Assembly: GCA_905250125.1 (NCBI GenBank) | Contig: CAJNOL010000491.1 | Location: forward strand, 62,001 to 126,000 | From: Rotaria sordida | Lineage: Eukaryota; Rotifera; Eurotatoria; Philodinida; Philodinidae | Length of the DNA: 64,000 nucleotides | Direction: 5' to 3' | Shown: one piece after another, positions 1-12,900 of the stretch | How the letters are laid out: each line of letters starts with the position of its first letter | Numbering within the stretch: the first letter of the stretch is position 1 | Made by a program: the position numbers and the translations under genes | The notes under the pieces: model-generated | Told to the model about the DNA's origin: nothing | The model's input: the letters and a program-made list of their open reading frames with translations, nothing else | Databases searched by the model: none

Positions 1-204
1 TGGAAAAAAAAATTGAAAATGTCGATGATGAAAAAGATATTCGTTTCTTAAATAACGTACCTTTCAGTATTAATATTTGTTGAATCAGGACTATCCATTT
101 GCATGTCTAGACAATGAAAAAAAAAAAATTTTTTTTTAATTTCTTAGCGCAATTTTCATAATTATATATATATTTTTTTTTTTGTGTGTTCTGTTCTAAA
201 TAAT

Positions 205-546
205 ATGGTAAAGAAGAAACAAAGAATTAGATCTTTATCTAATCGAAGTCAATATAGAAAATCTATCAAACAAAATAAAAGTAAAACTATTATAGAAAAA
301 AATGATCATGATGATGATAATGAGTCAATAATAAAAAATCGTTTTACGAAATATATGGGCACGAAAAATATAAAGAAAAATAACAATAAAGAAACTCTAT
401 TTGATAATATTCATAAACAAAAATCATTGAATAAAAATCGTAAACAATCAATTTCAACAAGAATACCATTAAAAAAACGTTTATCTGTTCAATTTTATCC
501 TGTTGAACATGTTCAATTTATATCAAGTCGAAAAGGAAAAAAATGA
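205..546 (+). CDS. Lysine-rich terminal exon of an unrecognised gene
   Basis: This is an open frame of 113 codons from the first ATG, ending in TGA. I do not recognise the protein. It is very basic (many Lys, Arg, Asn, Gln) with a short acidic patch (DHDDDNE), and it ends in a less biased tail containing RLSVQFYPVEHVQF. Codon choice (CGT/CGA, TCA, CCA, CAA, GTT) matches the clear genes in the window, which argues for real coding. The frame stays open upstream to an AG at 146-147, so the exon may begin at 148. A possible earlier exon (about 3-56, donor GTACCT at 57) joins in the same phase, making this the 3' end of a gene that enters from the left. It stops 33 bases from the CDK12 stop on the other strand. 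A small stand-alone gene is the alternative. Confidence 0.4.
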   Translation: MVKKKQRIRSLSNRSQYRKSIKQNKSKTIIEKNDHDDDNESIIKNRFTKYMGTKNIKKNNNKETLFDNIHKQKSLNKNRKQSISTRIPLKKRLSVQFYPVEHVQFISSRKGKK

Positions 547-578
547 AAATGTTTTTTGTTTTTTCCTTTTTTTTTTTT

Positions 579-3488
579 TTATATCTTACCAGTTACTTGA
601 TTATATCGTTGATATTCAATTATTTCACGTTCTTTAAAATGTGCTTGGATTTCATTTTCACTCCAACCACGACGTGCTAATCGTCTATGTTCTTTACTCC
701 ACATTTCATGACAATCTTGTGCGATTGGTAATCTAAAGTTTGTTGGGTTTTTTTATATGTATATATATATATGTATATAGGAATATATGCAAATTTATAT
801 TAAAAAAAGAAAATTAATTATTTACTGTAATGGTCGTATTGTATCATCATTTATATCTTTAAGCCAATTTGATAGTAGAGCATCACTTGCACTTATTCTT
901 TTTGATGGATCTAATTCGAGCATCCGATCAAATAAATCTAATGCAGGTTCAGGAAGACTAAAAATTATATATGAATTTATATATATATATATACATATAT
1001 CTAACTGAAAAGATTTTTATCAAAAAATAAAAATTCTTACTATTGATATTCTTCTCTTAATCTTCGTCGATAAGTTTTTCGTGGTTTAAGTGTTGCAAAA
1101 AGTGGTAAATGAATAACATCAGGCCAAACAGCTGGTGTTGGTGAACCACATAAACGTGAAATCATATCTAATTGTTCATCTTCACGTTGTGCTTGAAATA
1201 ATGGTCGTCGAGTAAATAATTCACCAAAAATACATCTATGTCAAAATCATATTGATTTTGAAAATCAAACATAATAAAAAAAAAACTGATAACATACCCA
1301 CAACTCCAAATATCAATAGCTGGTCCATATCTTTCTTCTCCAAGTAATAATTCTGGTGGTCTATACCATAATGTAATAACTTTATTTGTATATGGTCGTT
1401 CTTTATCATCAGCATTATAGAAACGTGCAAGACCAAAATCAGCTAATTTTATTTTTCCATTATTATTTAATAAAATATTTGAACATTTTATATCACGATG
1501 TAAAAATTTTCTTTGATGACAATAAGATAAACCAGACATAAGTTGATAAATAAATCCTCGAACATGTTCAATATCAAGTTCAATTAAACCTGAATCAAGT
1601 AAACCAAATAAATCATGATCACAATATTCAAAAACTAAATAAAATGATGTATCATTTTTAATATCAACTATAGCACGTGCATCCATAATAATTTCTTTTA
1701 AATTTACAATATGTGGATGTGTTAATTGACGAAGTATTTGTATTTCACGTACAGCTGTTATTGGAAAACCTTCTTTTTCATTTTCTAATCGAACTTTTTT
1801 TAATGCACATAATTCACCTAAAAGAAATTAATTGACAAAAAAAAAACTTTATAAAACGATTTTTTTTTAAACAAACAAACCGGTTATTTTATCGCGTGCT
1901 TTAAAGACTTCACCATAAGTACCTTCACCAATTTTTGCTAAAATTTCATATACTTCAACAGTTCTTTCACCCCATTGATTTTTTATCATTTCATCACGAC
2001 GTTGAAGAATTCTTCAATAATAGAAAACAAAGAAAAGATCATTCAATGAAATTTTTCTCGTTAATGTTTTTTTTTTTAAATGTTTACAATGGTCGTCGTA
2101 TTGGTTTATCAGGTAGATTTGGAGAAGTATTTATTGGAGTTGATGGTGAAAAAGTATCTGGTTTATAATCTGGTGGCATTGGTAATGATCGTGTTAAATG
2201 TGTTTGTCCAGTAGATGGAGGAACATTTATTGAACGACGACGTGAAGTTAAACTAAATTTTATAATTATAATTTCAATATGTTTTATTCTATTAAAACTT
2301 ACTCAGTACGATTTGTATTAGAAGGTGTATCACTTGATTTTGTATTTGTCTATATAAAAGAAGAATACAAATGATTTGAATTAGAATCTTTTACGAAAGA
2401 AATAGAAAATGAAATAAATTATCATATCTCCTGTAATGGTAAGCTCAGAACTGCGCCTTCAGATATATTTTGGATTTGGAGAAATTATTTTGCATAATCC
2501 TTCGGCTAGTTAAAATCTTTTTGGAAGATGATTAATACTTTATTCTTTTTCGTTGATACATTTTTGTAAATCATCTCAATATTAGATCATTCTAAGAGAT
2601 GTATCTAAAAGTTCATATTCCTTTTTGTTTTTTGTTTCTTATCCGTACATCATTATCAGGCTTTGATTGTTGTTCACTTTGTGATTGAATATTGGTTGTT
2701 AACGTTTTATTTTTATTAATTTTTGGTCTTATTTTATCAAGTTCAGATGCAAGTGTTCCTTTTGTTGATCGTTGATATTGATTATTATTATCATTTTCAT
2801 TTGATGATGAATGTTCACTTGATTGTGTTGATGATGATGAAGATTTTCGATGATATTTTGATCTTCTATAATTATGATGATGCTGATGATAATGATGTGA
2901 CGAATAAATTGACATTGGATATGATGATAATGGACTTGTTCGGCGATGTCTTTTTGGTGAATAATTACTATTATCTGTATGATGATGTGTACGTTTTTTA
3001 GTTTTCATATCAGAATTAATTTCATTTGTTGATGTTTCATTTGTTGGATCACGTGAATGTATATGATGATAAGTTTGTTGAGAAGTACGAGACGTTCGAT
3101 TTGTTGTATTATCATGTCGTGAACGTTGAGAATTTCGACTATATGAAAAAAAAAAAAATAATAATAATAATAAAAAAGAAAGAAATTTTTTTTTTTTATT
3201 TTTTTTTTTGTACTTATGTTGATTAGATTCATTATTATCACTAGATGATGAACGACGTGTTCTTGTTTTACGTTCAGATGATTTTCGTCGATTATGTTTA
3301 TGTTTTTTTTTTGTTGTTGATGATGAACGATGATATTTGTCAGAATTTAATGTATTATTTTCAGGTGATGATGATTCTGATGATACAGATTCAAGAAGTG
3401 ATTGATGATGAGAATATGATGTATCACGTGAACTTGTTCGATGATGATTATTATGTGTATAATAATGAGAATTTGTTGAAGACGACAT
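579..3488 (-). CDS. CDK12: Cyclin-dependent kinase 12/13-like (RNA polymerase II CTD kinase)
   Basis: This is a nuclear Ser/Thr kinase of the CDK12/13 type; family members pair with cyclin K and phosphorylate the RNA polymerase II tail. Nine exons on the minus strand keep phase: 3488-3214, 3138-2649, 2349-2303, 2252-2088, 2011-1881, 1817-1298, 1235-1041, 957-826 and 732-579 (702 aa). Residues 1-255 are rich in Ser, Arg, His and Asn, like the SR region of CDK12. The kinase domain covers about 346-640, with glycine loop [10 protein letters not shown], lysine in ALKKVRL, cyclin helix PITAVRE (388-394; vertebrates have PITAIRE), HRD 476-478, DFG 496-498 and T-loop threonine 518 in [12 protein letters not shown]. 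The C-terminal extension has [13 protein letters not shown], the His-Glu helix typical of CDK12/13. The first intron is 75 bp and stop-free, so exons 1-2 also read through as one frame. A strong donor (GTAAGA) overlaps the last codons, so another 3' exon is possible. The CDK9 family lacks the RS region and this tail. Confidence 0.93.
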
Positions 3489-5422
3489 ACAAAAATTTTT
3501 TTTTATATATGAACAAATAGTCTTATGACATTAGAAGAAACAACAGAAGAAAATATATATATATATATGTATATTAATCTAGATGGAAAAAATTTTAAGA
3601 ATAAGAAATTTTTTTTGTAATAAAAAATAAAATATAAAAATTAGTTTTTTCTTGTTTCTACTTACGGGAATAATATTTAATAATATTTATCAAAAAAAAA
3701 AATTTAATCATAAAATAATGAAGTGATACAACACATTCGTAGAAAACAAATATAGAGATAGACATAAGCAAAAAACAACAGACATATACGATTAAATTTT
3801 AGCATGAATAGTTAGCCGATTTATAAATTTTATTGGTTGAATATAAACATTTTGACCAATTAAAAAATCAACAATTCGAAATAACCTTCGGGAATTCGTA
3901 TAAGATTAAACTTTGAATTTATAGCGCTACAATCGATATCTTACATAATATCAATATACTATTGAAATCATGCGTATTTCGATGGACTCCTGAGAAATTC
4001 CATATTGATAAATGTTATATTCTTTTTTTTTAGCTTGATTATTGCAGACTAGATGACGCTAGTTATTACAGGAAAAAACAAAATTGTACTAGTGGCACTG
4101 ATCAAGAAATAATGTCTATCTATCTGTCTGTCTGCGCATTTATTATGACAATGATGACTAATTGATTTCGATATATTTCTTTTCATCTTTGAATATTTTT
4201 TGTAGTTAAGATTTTATTGAAAAATTTTAATAGAAAAATGAACGAATTGTTAGAATTTTTGAAATCATTTTAATAATTCAAATTCAAATAACATTATTTT
4301 ATCAACTATGAGAATCAAATTATCGACTGAATTAGATAATCTATAACTTATTTAAACAAAGATTGTAAAAAAAAATGATTTTATGACAAAGTCATTCCAC
4401 ATATAAACAAAACAATTTGTTAGAAAAATAATCATACTGTAACATATAAGATTTATAATGGCAAGAGATATTAATATTTAGATGAGAATTACAGTAAGTA
4501 TATTACTATACAACTATAATCTCAATCATAACACAATGAGATTTAATGAAATTTGTAAAGAAAAAAACAAATTTCTAACAATTCAACATTTTGTTATCAG
4601 AACATAAAGAGTTTTATATAGTTTCTAAAAAGTATTAAGAATAAAACAAGTTGAAAATATTTAGGACGTTAAAATAATTTAGAGTAGAACATTCAAACAA
4701 GTTTTATTCATGATTTATGTAAAAAATAAACATGCATTGGGTAATCAGATCTTTGTTTTATTTGATTGATTAGTTCTCCAAAGAGTGTCGAATTGTCACA
4801 TCTGCAATGATGTAAGACTCAGATATGAGTTTATCTCAGACTTGGTATATGTATTGTAATACTTTAGTCGAATATTCAAATTGCATGCCAATAAATAATG
4901 AATTTAATTTTCAAATTGTATACTATGGATCTCAGCGATTCGTTTTGTTAGAATTAAAGAACCAAAAAGAAATTATGTCGATATAGATGACGTTTCTTCG
5001 AACTGTTACTTTATACAAAGAAAGGGTGTCCCGAGCAGAGAGTCAGAGGTTACTTCTATCAATCTTGGAAAGTTTTTGTTTTTCTCCAGCTTTTTATTGC
5101 TTTTTTGCTTACTAATTTTCAAAAAAACGTTGAGCACCCTTCCCGAAATTCAGTCTACTTTAGCAAAAATCTTTCAATCGACCTCTTAAGTAATTGATCT
5201 CCCCTCAATCTTGGTGACCTCAGAATACTCCTGCCGATACAGAATAATACAACGCAATAATGCAGGTTTATGTAATAACAAGATTTTTTCAAATCCAATT
5301 TATTTTCGAAGACAAATTAAGTATCAACTCATTGCGAAGTCAACAAATAGAATTGTCGTTTCATATTCAGATTCATTATAAGAATAGATAAAACATACAC
5401 AGAGATAAATATAACTGCTGAT
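3489..5422. other. Intergenic, no gene seen
   Basis: This AT-rich stretch upstream of CDK12 has no long open frames. The first few hundred bases should hold the CDK12 promoter and 5' leader, but I see no specific element. Around 5020-5150 the motif GGGTGTCCCG and a partial inverted match (CACCCTTCCCG) hint at another short decayed repeat. Confidence 0.5.
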
Positions 5423-7138
5423 ATCAGTATGGGTATTAGTAAAATACGCTCTCACCTACTCTGACCGCCATTTGATTCAAAGATAGTACCAATAGATAGA
5501 GCATAAAATTCTCCATTCAAGCAACCACACTCTGACCCATTTCCTTCAAAGAGTCTTAGACAAAAGAATCAAATATCATTTTTATCAGTCCACTCTCACC
5601 CAGACCTTAACCACAAGAATAACATTCAATAATACACACAGTTATTGAAGGGGTTCGATATATTCGAACGTATTGAACTTAGAGTTATGTTCCTCGCAGT
5701 TCTTCAAAAAGCATTCGCTCTGTTTTCTTGAAAAAAAGCTTGTTAGCGCAGCTCCAAAGGAGCTGAAATGTGGAACTCACGTATATCCTTTAGACTTGTT
5801 ATCCTAATATGTCATCTGTAAACTGAAAGATTTCTGTTGATTAAAATGATTCTTATAACTCATCACTGACATAAACAATATTTTATTATTTATTTGTACA
5901 TTTAAAACTGCGACTATCTTTTTCGTTTGAGCGCGCCCGATTTTTTTTATTAGTGTTGATATATACTCGATAATAATCATTTTTTTTTTGTTTTTTTTTT
6001 ATTTAAAATTTTTTCATCATCAATTACTTCATAAATACGAGTCTCACAATAATGGACTTAATATGCATTAGCCATTCTTACAATACTTTTATACATCTCA
6101 ATTAATTTATCAATAATGATATTGTTTCCTTCTGACACTAATAAAAAGATCGAATCATGTTTCCTGTATTGATTATATCATCGGTACGACAGATTAATAC
6201 CTATTATCACTATTCACCGTTGATTTTTAGCATACAAGTTTAAATTCTTAAAAAAGCCAACGATTATACTATTAAGAATTTTGTTAAGTGCATGTTAGTT
6301 TTTTCAAATAATTATGAAAACATTATAATATTGTATAGCAGTCAAATTCATATTCTTCAAACCGTTCAAGCCTTTTTCTATTGTTAAGTAAAGCTTAAGT
6401 TTTTTGTGTGCAGTTGCTGAGGTCTGTAATGGTGGGGTGTCTGTAATGAGGGGGGGGGGGGGGCGGTATGTCTGTAATGTTCTCTTTCTCCGTTGCTAAG
6501 TGTCTGTAAGGGGAGGGTGAGGGGGGGAGCCGTCAAACCTCGAACTTAAAACTTACACTCACTATTTTTCTTCGAAAATATATGTGAGTTCCACAAAATC
6601 TTGTCATATATATCTTCAATGAAACAATATAGGTGAAGATATCACCGAATTCACCGATCTCCACTTCAAATTCACCCAGAAACTTGTTTCAACTACAACT
6701 AGATGAACTCTATTCAACAGTGTATTCAGATTTAGCAAAGCTCAAAGTATGATTTTTGAAACCATAGATGATGCTATACAAAACTTGAAAGTTATAATTC
6801 GGTTTATGGTAATTCTGGGCATACTGTTAAATAGAATTCATCTAGTTGTAGTTGAAACAAGTTTCTGGGTGAATCTGAAGTGGAGATAGGTGAGTTCGGT
6901 GATATCTTCATCTATATTGTTTCATTGAAGATATATATGACAAGATTTTTTTTCAAGAAAGCAGAGCGAAATGCTTTTGGAAGAACTGCGAGGAACATAA
7001 CTCTAAGTTCAATATGTTCGAATATATCGAATTCCTTCAATAACTGTGTGTATTATTGAATGTTATTCTTGTTGTTAAGGTCTGGGTGAGAGTGGGTCAG
7101 AGTGGGTGAGAGCGTATTTTACTAATATCCTATCAGTA
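5423..7138. repeat. Foldback (MITE-like) element with nested inverted arms
   Basis: The left arm, about 5423-5740, reappears inverted at about 6945-7138. Shared pieces include AGTAAAATACGCTCTCACC, AATACACACAGTTATTGAAG and GAGTTATGTTCCTCGCAGTT. The left arm carries about 130 extra bases that the right arm lacks. A second inverted pair lies inside (6596-6722 against 6828-6946, sharing CTAGTTGTAGTTGAAACAAG), with a loop of about 105 bases. There is no coding capacity. The centre contains a G-rich block (6430-6530) with a run of 14 Gs. It looks like a non-autonomous foldback DNA element; the family is unknown. Confidence 0.6.
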
Positions 7139-7443
7139 TTGAATGATTAACTAACGTATTCTTTAAACGATTTTCTTTTTTATATGAAAAATATTTGATT
7201 TTTGTTTATTTCTGGTCTATGACGCTCATTTATTTCCTTAATGGTATATAGTATCAAACTATTTCTATTGTTTTAGATTGAATATAAACAACCAATAGGA
7301 CAATAGCGTACTTTGGCCTACTTTGTACGTGCAATAGTTTTACAAACACGCACGTACATTCGACACATTTGTAATTTCATGACTTGCTTAACGATAATTG
7401 AAAGTACAAAATGGACACAGGTATAAAAACGGTCACAGTAATA
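6453..7443. repeat. Copy 1 of a near-identical ~0.99 kb duplication at a gap
   Basis: By eye this block matches 7544-8534 base for base at a constant offset of 1091, except 7321 C against 8412 T. It begins in a poly-G run and ends exactly where the N run starts. This is most simply an unmerged contig overlap, not a biological repeat. Confidence 0.85.
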
Positions 7444-7543
7444 NNNNNNNNNNNNNNNNNNNNNNNNNNNNNNNNNNNNNNNNNNNNNNNNNNNNNNNNN
7501 NNNNNNNNNNNNNNNNNNNNNNNNNNNNNNNNNNNNNNNNNNN
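7444..7543. other. Assembly gap of exactly 100 N
   Basis: There are 100 undetermined bases, a conventional placeholder length for a gap of unknown size. The flanks are copies of the same sequence, so the gap probably marks a failed overlap at the poly-G tract. Any frame read across it is meaningless. Confidence 0.99.
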
Positions 7544-8534
7544 GGGGGGGGGGGCGGTATGTCTGTAATGTTCTCTTTCTCCGTTGCTAAGTGTCTGTAA
7601 GGGGAGGGTGAGGGGGGGAGCCGTCAAACCTCGAACTTAAAACTTACACTCACTATTTTTCTTCGAAAATATATGTGAGTTCCACAAAATCTTGTCATAT
7701 ATATCTTCAATGAAACAATATAGGTGAAGATATCACCGAATTCACCGATCTCCACTTCAAATTCACCCAGAAACTTGTTTCAACTACAACTAGATGAACT
7801 CTATTCAACAGTGTATTCAGATTTAGCAAAGCTCAAAGTATGATTTTTGAAACCATAGATGATGCTATACAAAACTTGAAAGTTATAATTCGGTTTATGG
7901 TAATTCTGGGCATACTGTTAAATAGAATTCATCTAGTTGTAGTTGAAACAAGTTTCTGGGTGAATCTGAAGTGGAGATAGGTGAGTTCGGTGATATCTTC
8001 ATCTATATTGTTTCATTGAAGATATATATGACAAGATTTTTTTTCAAGAAAGCAGAGCGAAATGCTTTTGGAAGAACTGCGAGGAACATAACTCTAAGTT
8101 CAATATGTTCGAATATATCGAATTCCTTCAATAACTGTGTGTATTATTGAATGTTATTCTTGTTGTTAAGGTCTGGGTGAGAGTGGGTCAGAGTGGGTGA
8201 GAGCGTATTTTACTAATATCCTATCAGTATTGAATGATTAACTAACGTATTCTTTAAACGATTTTCTTTTTTATATGAAAAATATTTGATTTTTGTTTAT
8301 TTCTGGTCTATGACGCTCATTTATTTCCTTAATGGTATATAGTATCAAACTATTTCTATTGTTTTAGATTGAATATAAACAACCAATAGGACAATAGCGT
8401 ACTTTGGCCTATTTTGTACGTGCAATAGTTTTACAAACACGCACGTACATTCGACACATTTGTAATTTCATGACTTGCTTAACGATAATTGAAAGTACAA
8501 AATGGACACAGGTATAAAAACGGTCACAGTAATA
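7544..8534. repeat. Copy 2 of the gap-flanking duplication
   Basis: This copy starts inside the G run (11 Gs here, 14 in copy 1) directly after the N run and continues without a break into unique sequence after 8534. It also repeats the right half of the foldback element. Confidence 0.85.
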
Positions 8535-9953
8535 TATCGATATATGTATCAAAACGAAAAAGTATGATTTGCGCTACTTGTTTCTTTTTTTGATTTTTCT
8601 ATTCTAGCATTTATTAAAATACATCAAATAATAGAAATCTTTTCAAATTAAAAGTAGAAAGAAATATCAATCTATGAAAAATATATGATCAATATTAGAT
8701 AACTATGTACTCAAATAGTCATGATGACATTTCATACGTAGTATTTCTTTTAACCCGACGAACATATGAAATTTTTATTTTATTATTATTTATGTAAATA
8801 ACCCATCTATCATCTTCGAAATATCATCATTTGATACAGTAGCTGACATTCAAAGGAATTAAGTACCTACTGATAAAAGAGGAAAGATCACTAATCTGTA
8901 TAAGTATATCACGGTGAAACCGATAGGCATTGTATAAAACATGTTGACATGATTAATTTTTTTAGATTGTTCACTCGCTTATCAATTCAAACAATGTGAC
9001 ATTTTTATTCTCTGCTACTTCGTCAGTACATCGTAACTTTTGTAATACAGATTAGTAAAATAAAAAGTATACCAATAAATTGAACTTAATGTCTGGCATC
9101 TTGTCATTATTTTTAATGAATTGTTCTTAATTATTAGTAGCAATACTACTGATCCTATAACATATTATTATAAACACACAATGCAACTAGTATAAAACTA
9201 ATATTCTATTCTTGTTCAATGTCAAATATTTCGTCAAAATCAAATATAGCATCTATGACATAAATATTAATAGGGGAAAAAAAATGATTACTTATATTAA
9301 TTATGCAACATACATGCACAATTTCAATCTCATGAGAATATAATTATTCTGCTAATGTCTATCATAAATAAATAAAAAGAAACTGCATCAAATCACTTAT
9401 GTCTAATAGCAAAATAATCTTCAAAAATCTATATAGAATATTTAATGAACTGCGTTACAATAATGATAAAATATTTATTTTTTTCTTTTTTTTTTTCAAA
9501 ATACCAGAAGAAGAACAATTATTGACAACAAAATATCTAGATATAATAAAATGAAACTATTCATTTTGAATACACGACATTGATTTAATTAAACAAAAAC
9601 AGAAAAGAAAAAAATTCTATATGACGATACAGATATGTAAGATATAAAAACATCCTCATTAAATAAAAGCATATATTTAATGGGTGTTAAATAAACGCAA
9701 AAAAAGAAATGCAGAAGAAAAAAAAAACATCAAAGGAAATATATGAATATCTGATCTCATTACAAATAAAAAAAACAATGAGCACCCGAGGTGTTTTTTA
9801 AAAATACATATATATATATATATATATATTCAGATGCAAATATTTCCGTTTTATTATTTTTTTTCTTTTAATTCGAGATTAACGAAAGACAAATGGTATC
9901 TTGGATAAATAAATAAATATATAAATAAATAAATATCCTTAACAGATTGTGCA
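8535..9953. other. Intergenic, no gene seen
   Basis: AT-rich 3' flank of the dispatched gene. It has a (TA)n microsatellite at about 9808-9829 and AAAT-type runs near 9905-9935. There are no credible open frames. Confidence 0.5.
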
Positions 9954-12900
9954 TCATTTGACTTCACTTTTTAACCTTCGTTCTTGATGTGTATTTTCGT
10001 CATTATCATTTGTTGGAACTGATTGTATTATAGTTGGTGATGTTAACTTACTACATCGGCATAATTTACCAAATCTAATAAATTAAATAAAAATAAACAT
10101 TAAAAATATTAGGTGGAAAAAAAAAGATGAGAGTGAACTTTTTCAAGATTTGAATAATAACTTATACACTTTCATTAATGACTAGTTTTTTGACAAAAAA
10201 AATTTTGTGTCAGCTGGTAAATTCATTGGAAAAACTTAGTCGCAAAAATAAGGTCAAATTTCAGTAGTTTTAGAGAAAAACATCATTTTTTTAAGAGTTG
10301 AACAATAAATCATATATAGTCTGAAACCAAGACTTTTTCTCTATCGATTTATAAGAAAAGTTTTCGTTCAGAAAAAATAATTATTCTTTTTATGCTAAGC
10401 GTTTTTCGAAAAGATATCTTCAGTAAAGTTGGCCGTCACTTTTCTTCATCAATCTGATATCGACAAAGCTTTCAGAGAATACTTTTCTATATCTATGACA
10501 TATACTCAATTTGTGCACATGTTTCTATATAGAGATACAGGTTTTGTAAAAACCTTGTTTTTTTTTAAAGATTTTCTTCGATGAAGTATTTTGAGAGAAA
10601 TCTTAGCAGATATTTGGAATTAGCATGGAAAAATGCACCGAATGATGTGTATCATTTATCAATTTAAAAAAAAAATTTTTCACAGATGTTTAGAAAAAGG
10701 ATCCTTCTCACAGATTTTCCATTGCAAATGGTCTTTTTTTTTCATCAATCTTATTTTTGAGTATAAGACACTAATTTTTCTCTAAAAAAAATTGTTGTTG
10801 ACAGAAAATAAATCATGTTCATGTGTACAATAGAAAATATCTATTGCACGTTTATTTTAATTTCTTACGGTATATCACCAAATTTATCAATAGGTCCAAT
10901 AAATGAAAGTAATGGTAAGAAAAACCATGTTGCAAATAACCAACTTATAAACATAATTAACATAAGAAAAAATCCCATTTGTGAAAATGATGTTAATTTA
11001 CTTGGTGCCATTGATAAACCAGCAAGAAATGATGTAAAACCAGCCATAAATACAGCTGAACCAACACGAACAAGACTATTTTTAATTCGACGAAAACGTT
11101 GTATATTTCCATATTGATGTCGTTTCTTAAAGCGTTGAAATAATGTTTTGTTTTTATTTAAATGTTCATTATTCATAATTGTTTTATGTATTTGAAAATT
11201 TTCTTTATAACTATTATCAAGTAATTTTAATGCTTTTGATGATCGTTTAATACAAGATTGAGTTTTCTTCCAATCTGCTTTAATATAAGCAACACCATAA
11301 TGTACAGCTAAATTAATAATATAAAAAAATAAAAAAATAAACTTAAAGAAAAAGAAAAAAAAAAATCTTACTAAAATCTACACTTAAACCAACACTCATA
11401 ATAATAATAATTGTTTCAAGAATATTTAATTCCCAACCACATAAAACAAATATAGCTACTGTATCAGCTATAATAAATACTATAGTTAGCATAGCATAAA
11501 TTGTTATTAAGAAATTTCCAGATGTTAATAAAAGAACAACAAATGCAAATAACATTGAAAATATTAATGATACATATGTACCACGTATAACTTCACGCAT
11601 TAAGTCATAAAATAAAAATTGAGGAGAAACAAACCAACTAAACAAATAAAGAAAAATAAACATGAAAAATAAATCTACGAATAGTCGATTAGAAATAACG
11701 GATATTAATTCCAAAATTCTAAGTTTGTTTTCTTTTTGTTGATGTTAACTTTCTTCGTTGCCATAAGTCATGTTGATTGTATCTCTGAATTCAGAAAAAT
11801 AAATTTCATATTCCCAAACTATGAACTAAAATTTGTCTCTACAATTGATCTATATAAAAAGAATGCTTAAAATATTGAGCAAGAAATTCTACACTTTCAA
11901 AATAAATTGGAATCTATACTCTAATCTAATCAATTGGTCTTATTCGTCATACTCAGAGAAAGATTGTGCCATTCAACCAAGAACATAATTTAACCTCTAT
12001 GAAAATAATTCTTAAACTTTTTACGATAATTAATTTATAAATTTTTCGACTTGATTAGTTATGACAACGAGTTTTCTTTTTTCTATATATTCTCTGTAAA
12101 AAAATTTTTAGTTTTATTTTTTTTACCCATGTTTAACTTGTTTATAAACATGTCCATTAGGACCGTCTGATAATCTCAACTGTTCTAAACGTTTTTGAAA
12201 ATAATTCTGTAATTTTTTATAATAAGCATCTTGAACAGCATATGAATTAAATGTAACATTCATATTAACAGTACATAAAAATGCTTGTATTTCGTATGTT
12301 TTACTATCAGGTAAAAATCCAATACGAGTTTTTTCATTTTCACGTGTCATATCATTTGCTGATTGAAATTTAGTTGATCCTTTAAATAAATTAAATAGAC
12401 GTTCCATTGCCATTATTGTTTGATTACGTGTTGATGGAACAAAAAATTCTTGATCATTTGATTGTAATAATGTATTATTATCTGGAGTTACAAATCCACG
12501 TAATAATTGACCTAGAGAAAAAAAATGAGAGTAAAATAAAAATTTCTTTTTTTTTTATAGTTTTCATCTTACCAATAGTTAACCATTGTGCATATGTTTG
12601 TTGAACATTAATAAATAATTCACTTCGATTAAGATCTTTTAAAAATGAATCAAACCATCGTAAAATATTTGGATCATAAAAATCAATATTTTTATTATAA
12701 ATTAAATTTTGTTTATTTTGATTTATTTTAGAATCTTCAGGATAAAACGGATGTATTAAATCACTATCTTCAATGCCAAATATAAATATTAATAATGGAT
12801 TGGTAACATTATCTTTATCTTCATTAATATATGATAAAAATTGATCACGCATGTGATATTCGAAACGTTCAAATGGATGTGTTAGTTGAAAAAATTGATA

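Noticed and set aside
2613-3488. A single 291-codon frame covering the whole CDK12 N-terminus
   Set aside because: It includes a 75 bp stop-free intron (3213-3139) with proper GT and AG ends that would add an odd hydrophobic poly-Leu/Phe stretch, and it runs past a donor at 2648. The spliced model keeps the SR-like composition.
5640-5680. TTCGA-containing strings as tRNA T-arms
   Set aside because: They belong to the inverted repeat and have no partner D-arm or acceptor stem.
7433-7627. Minus-strand frame spanning the N block
   Set aside because: It is mostly undetermined bases, so it is not a gene.
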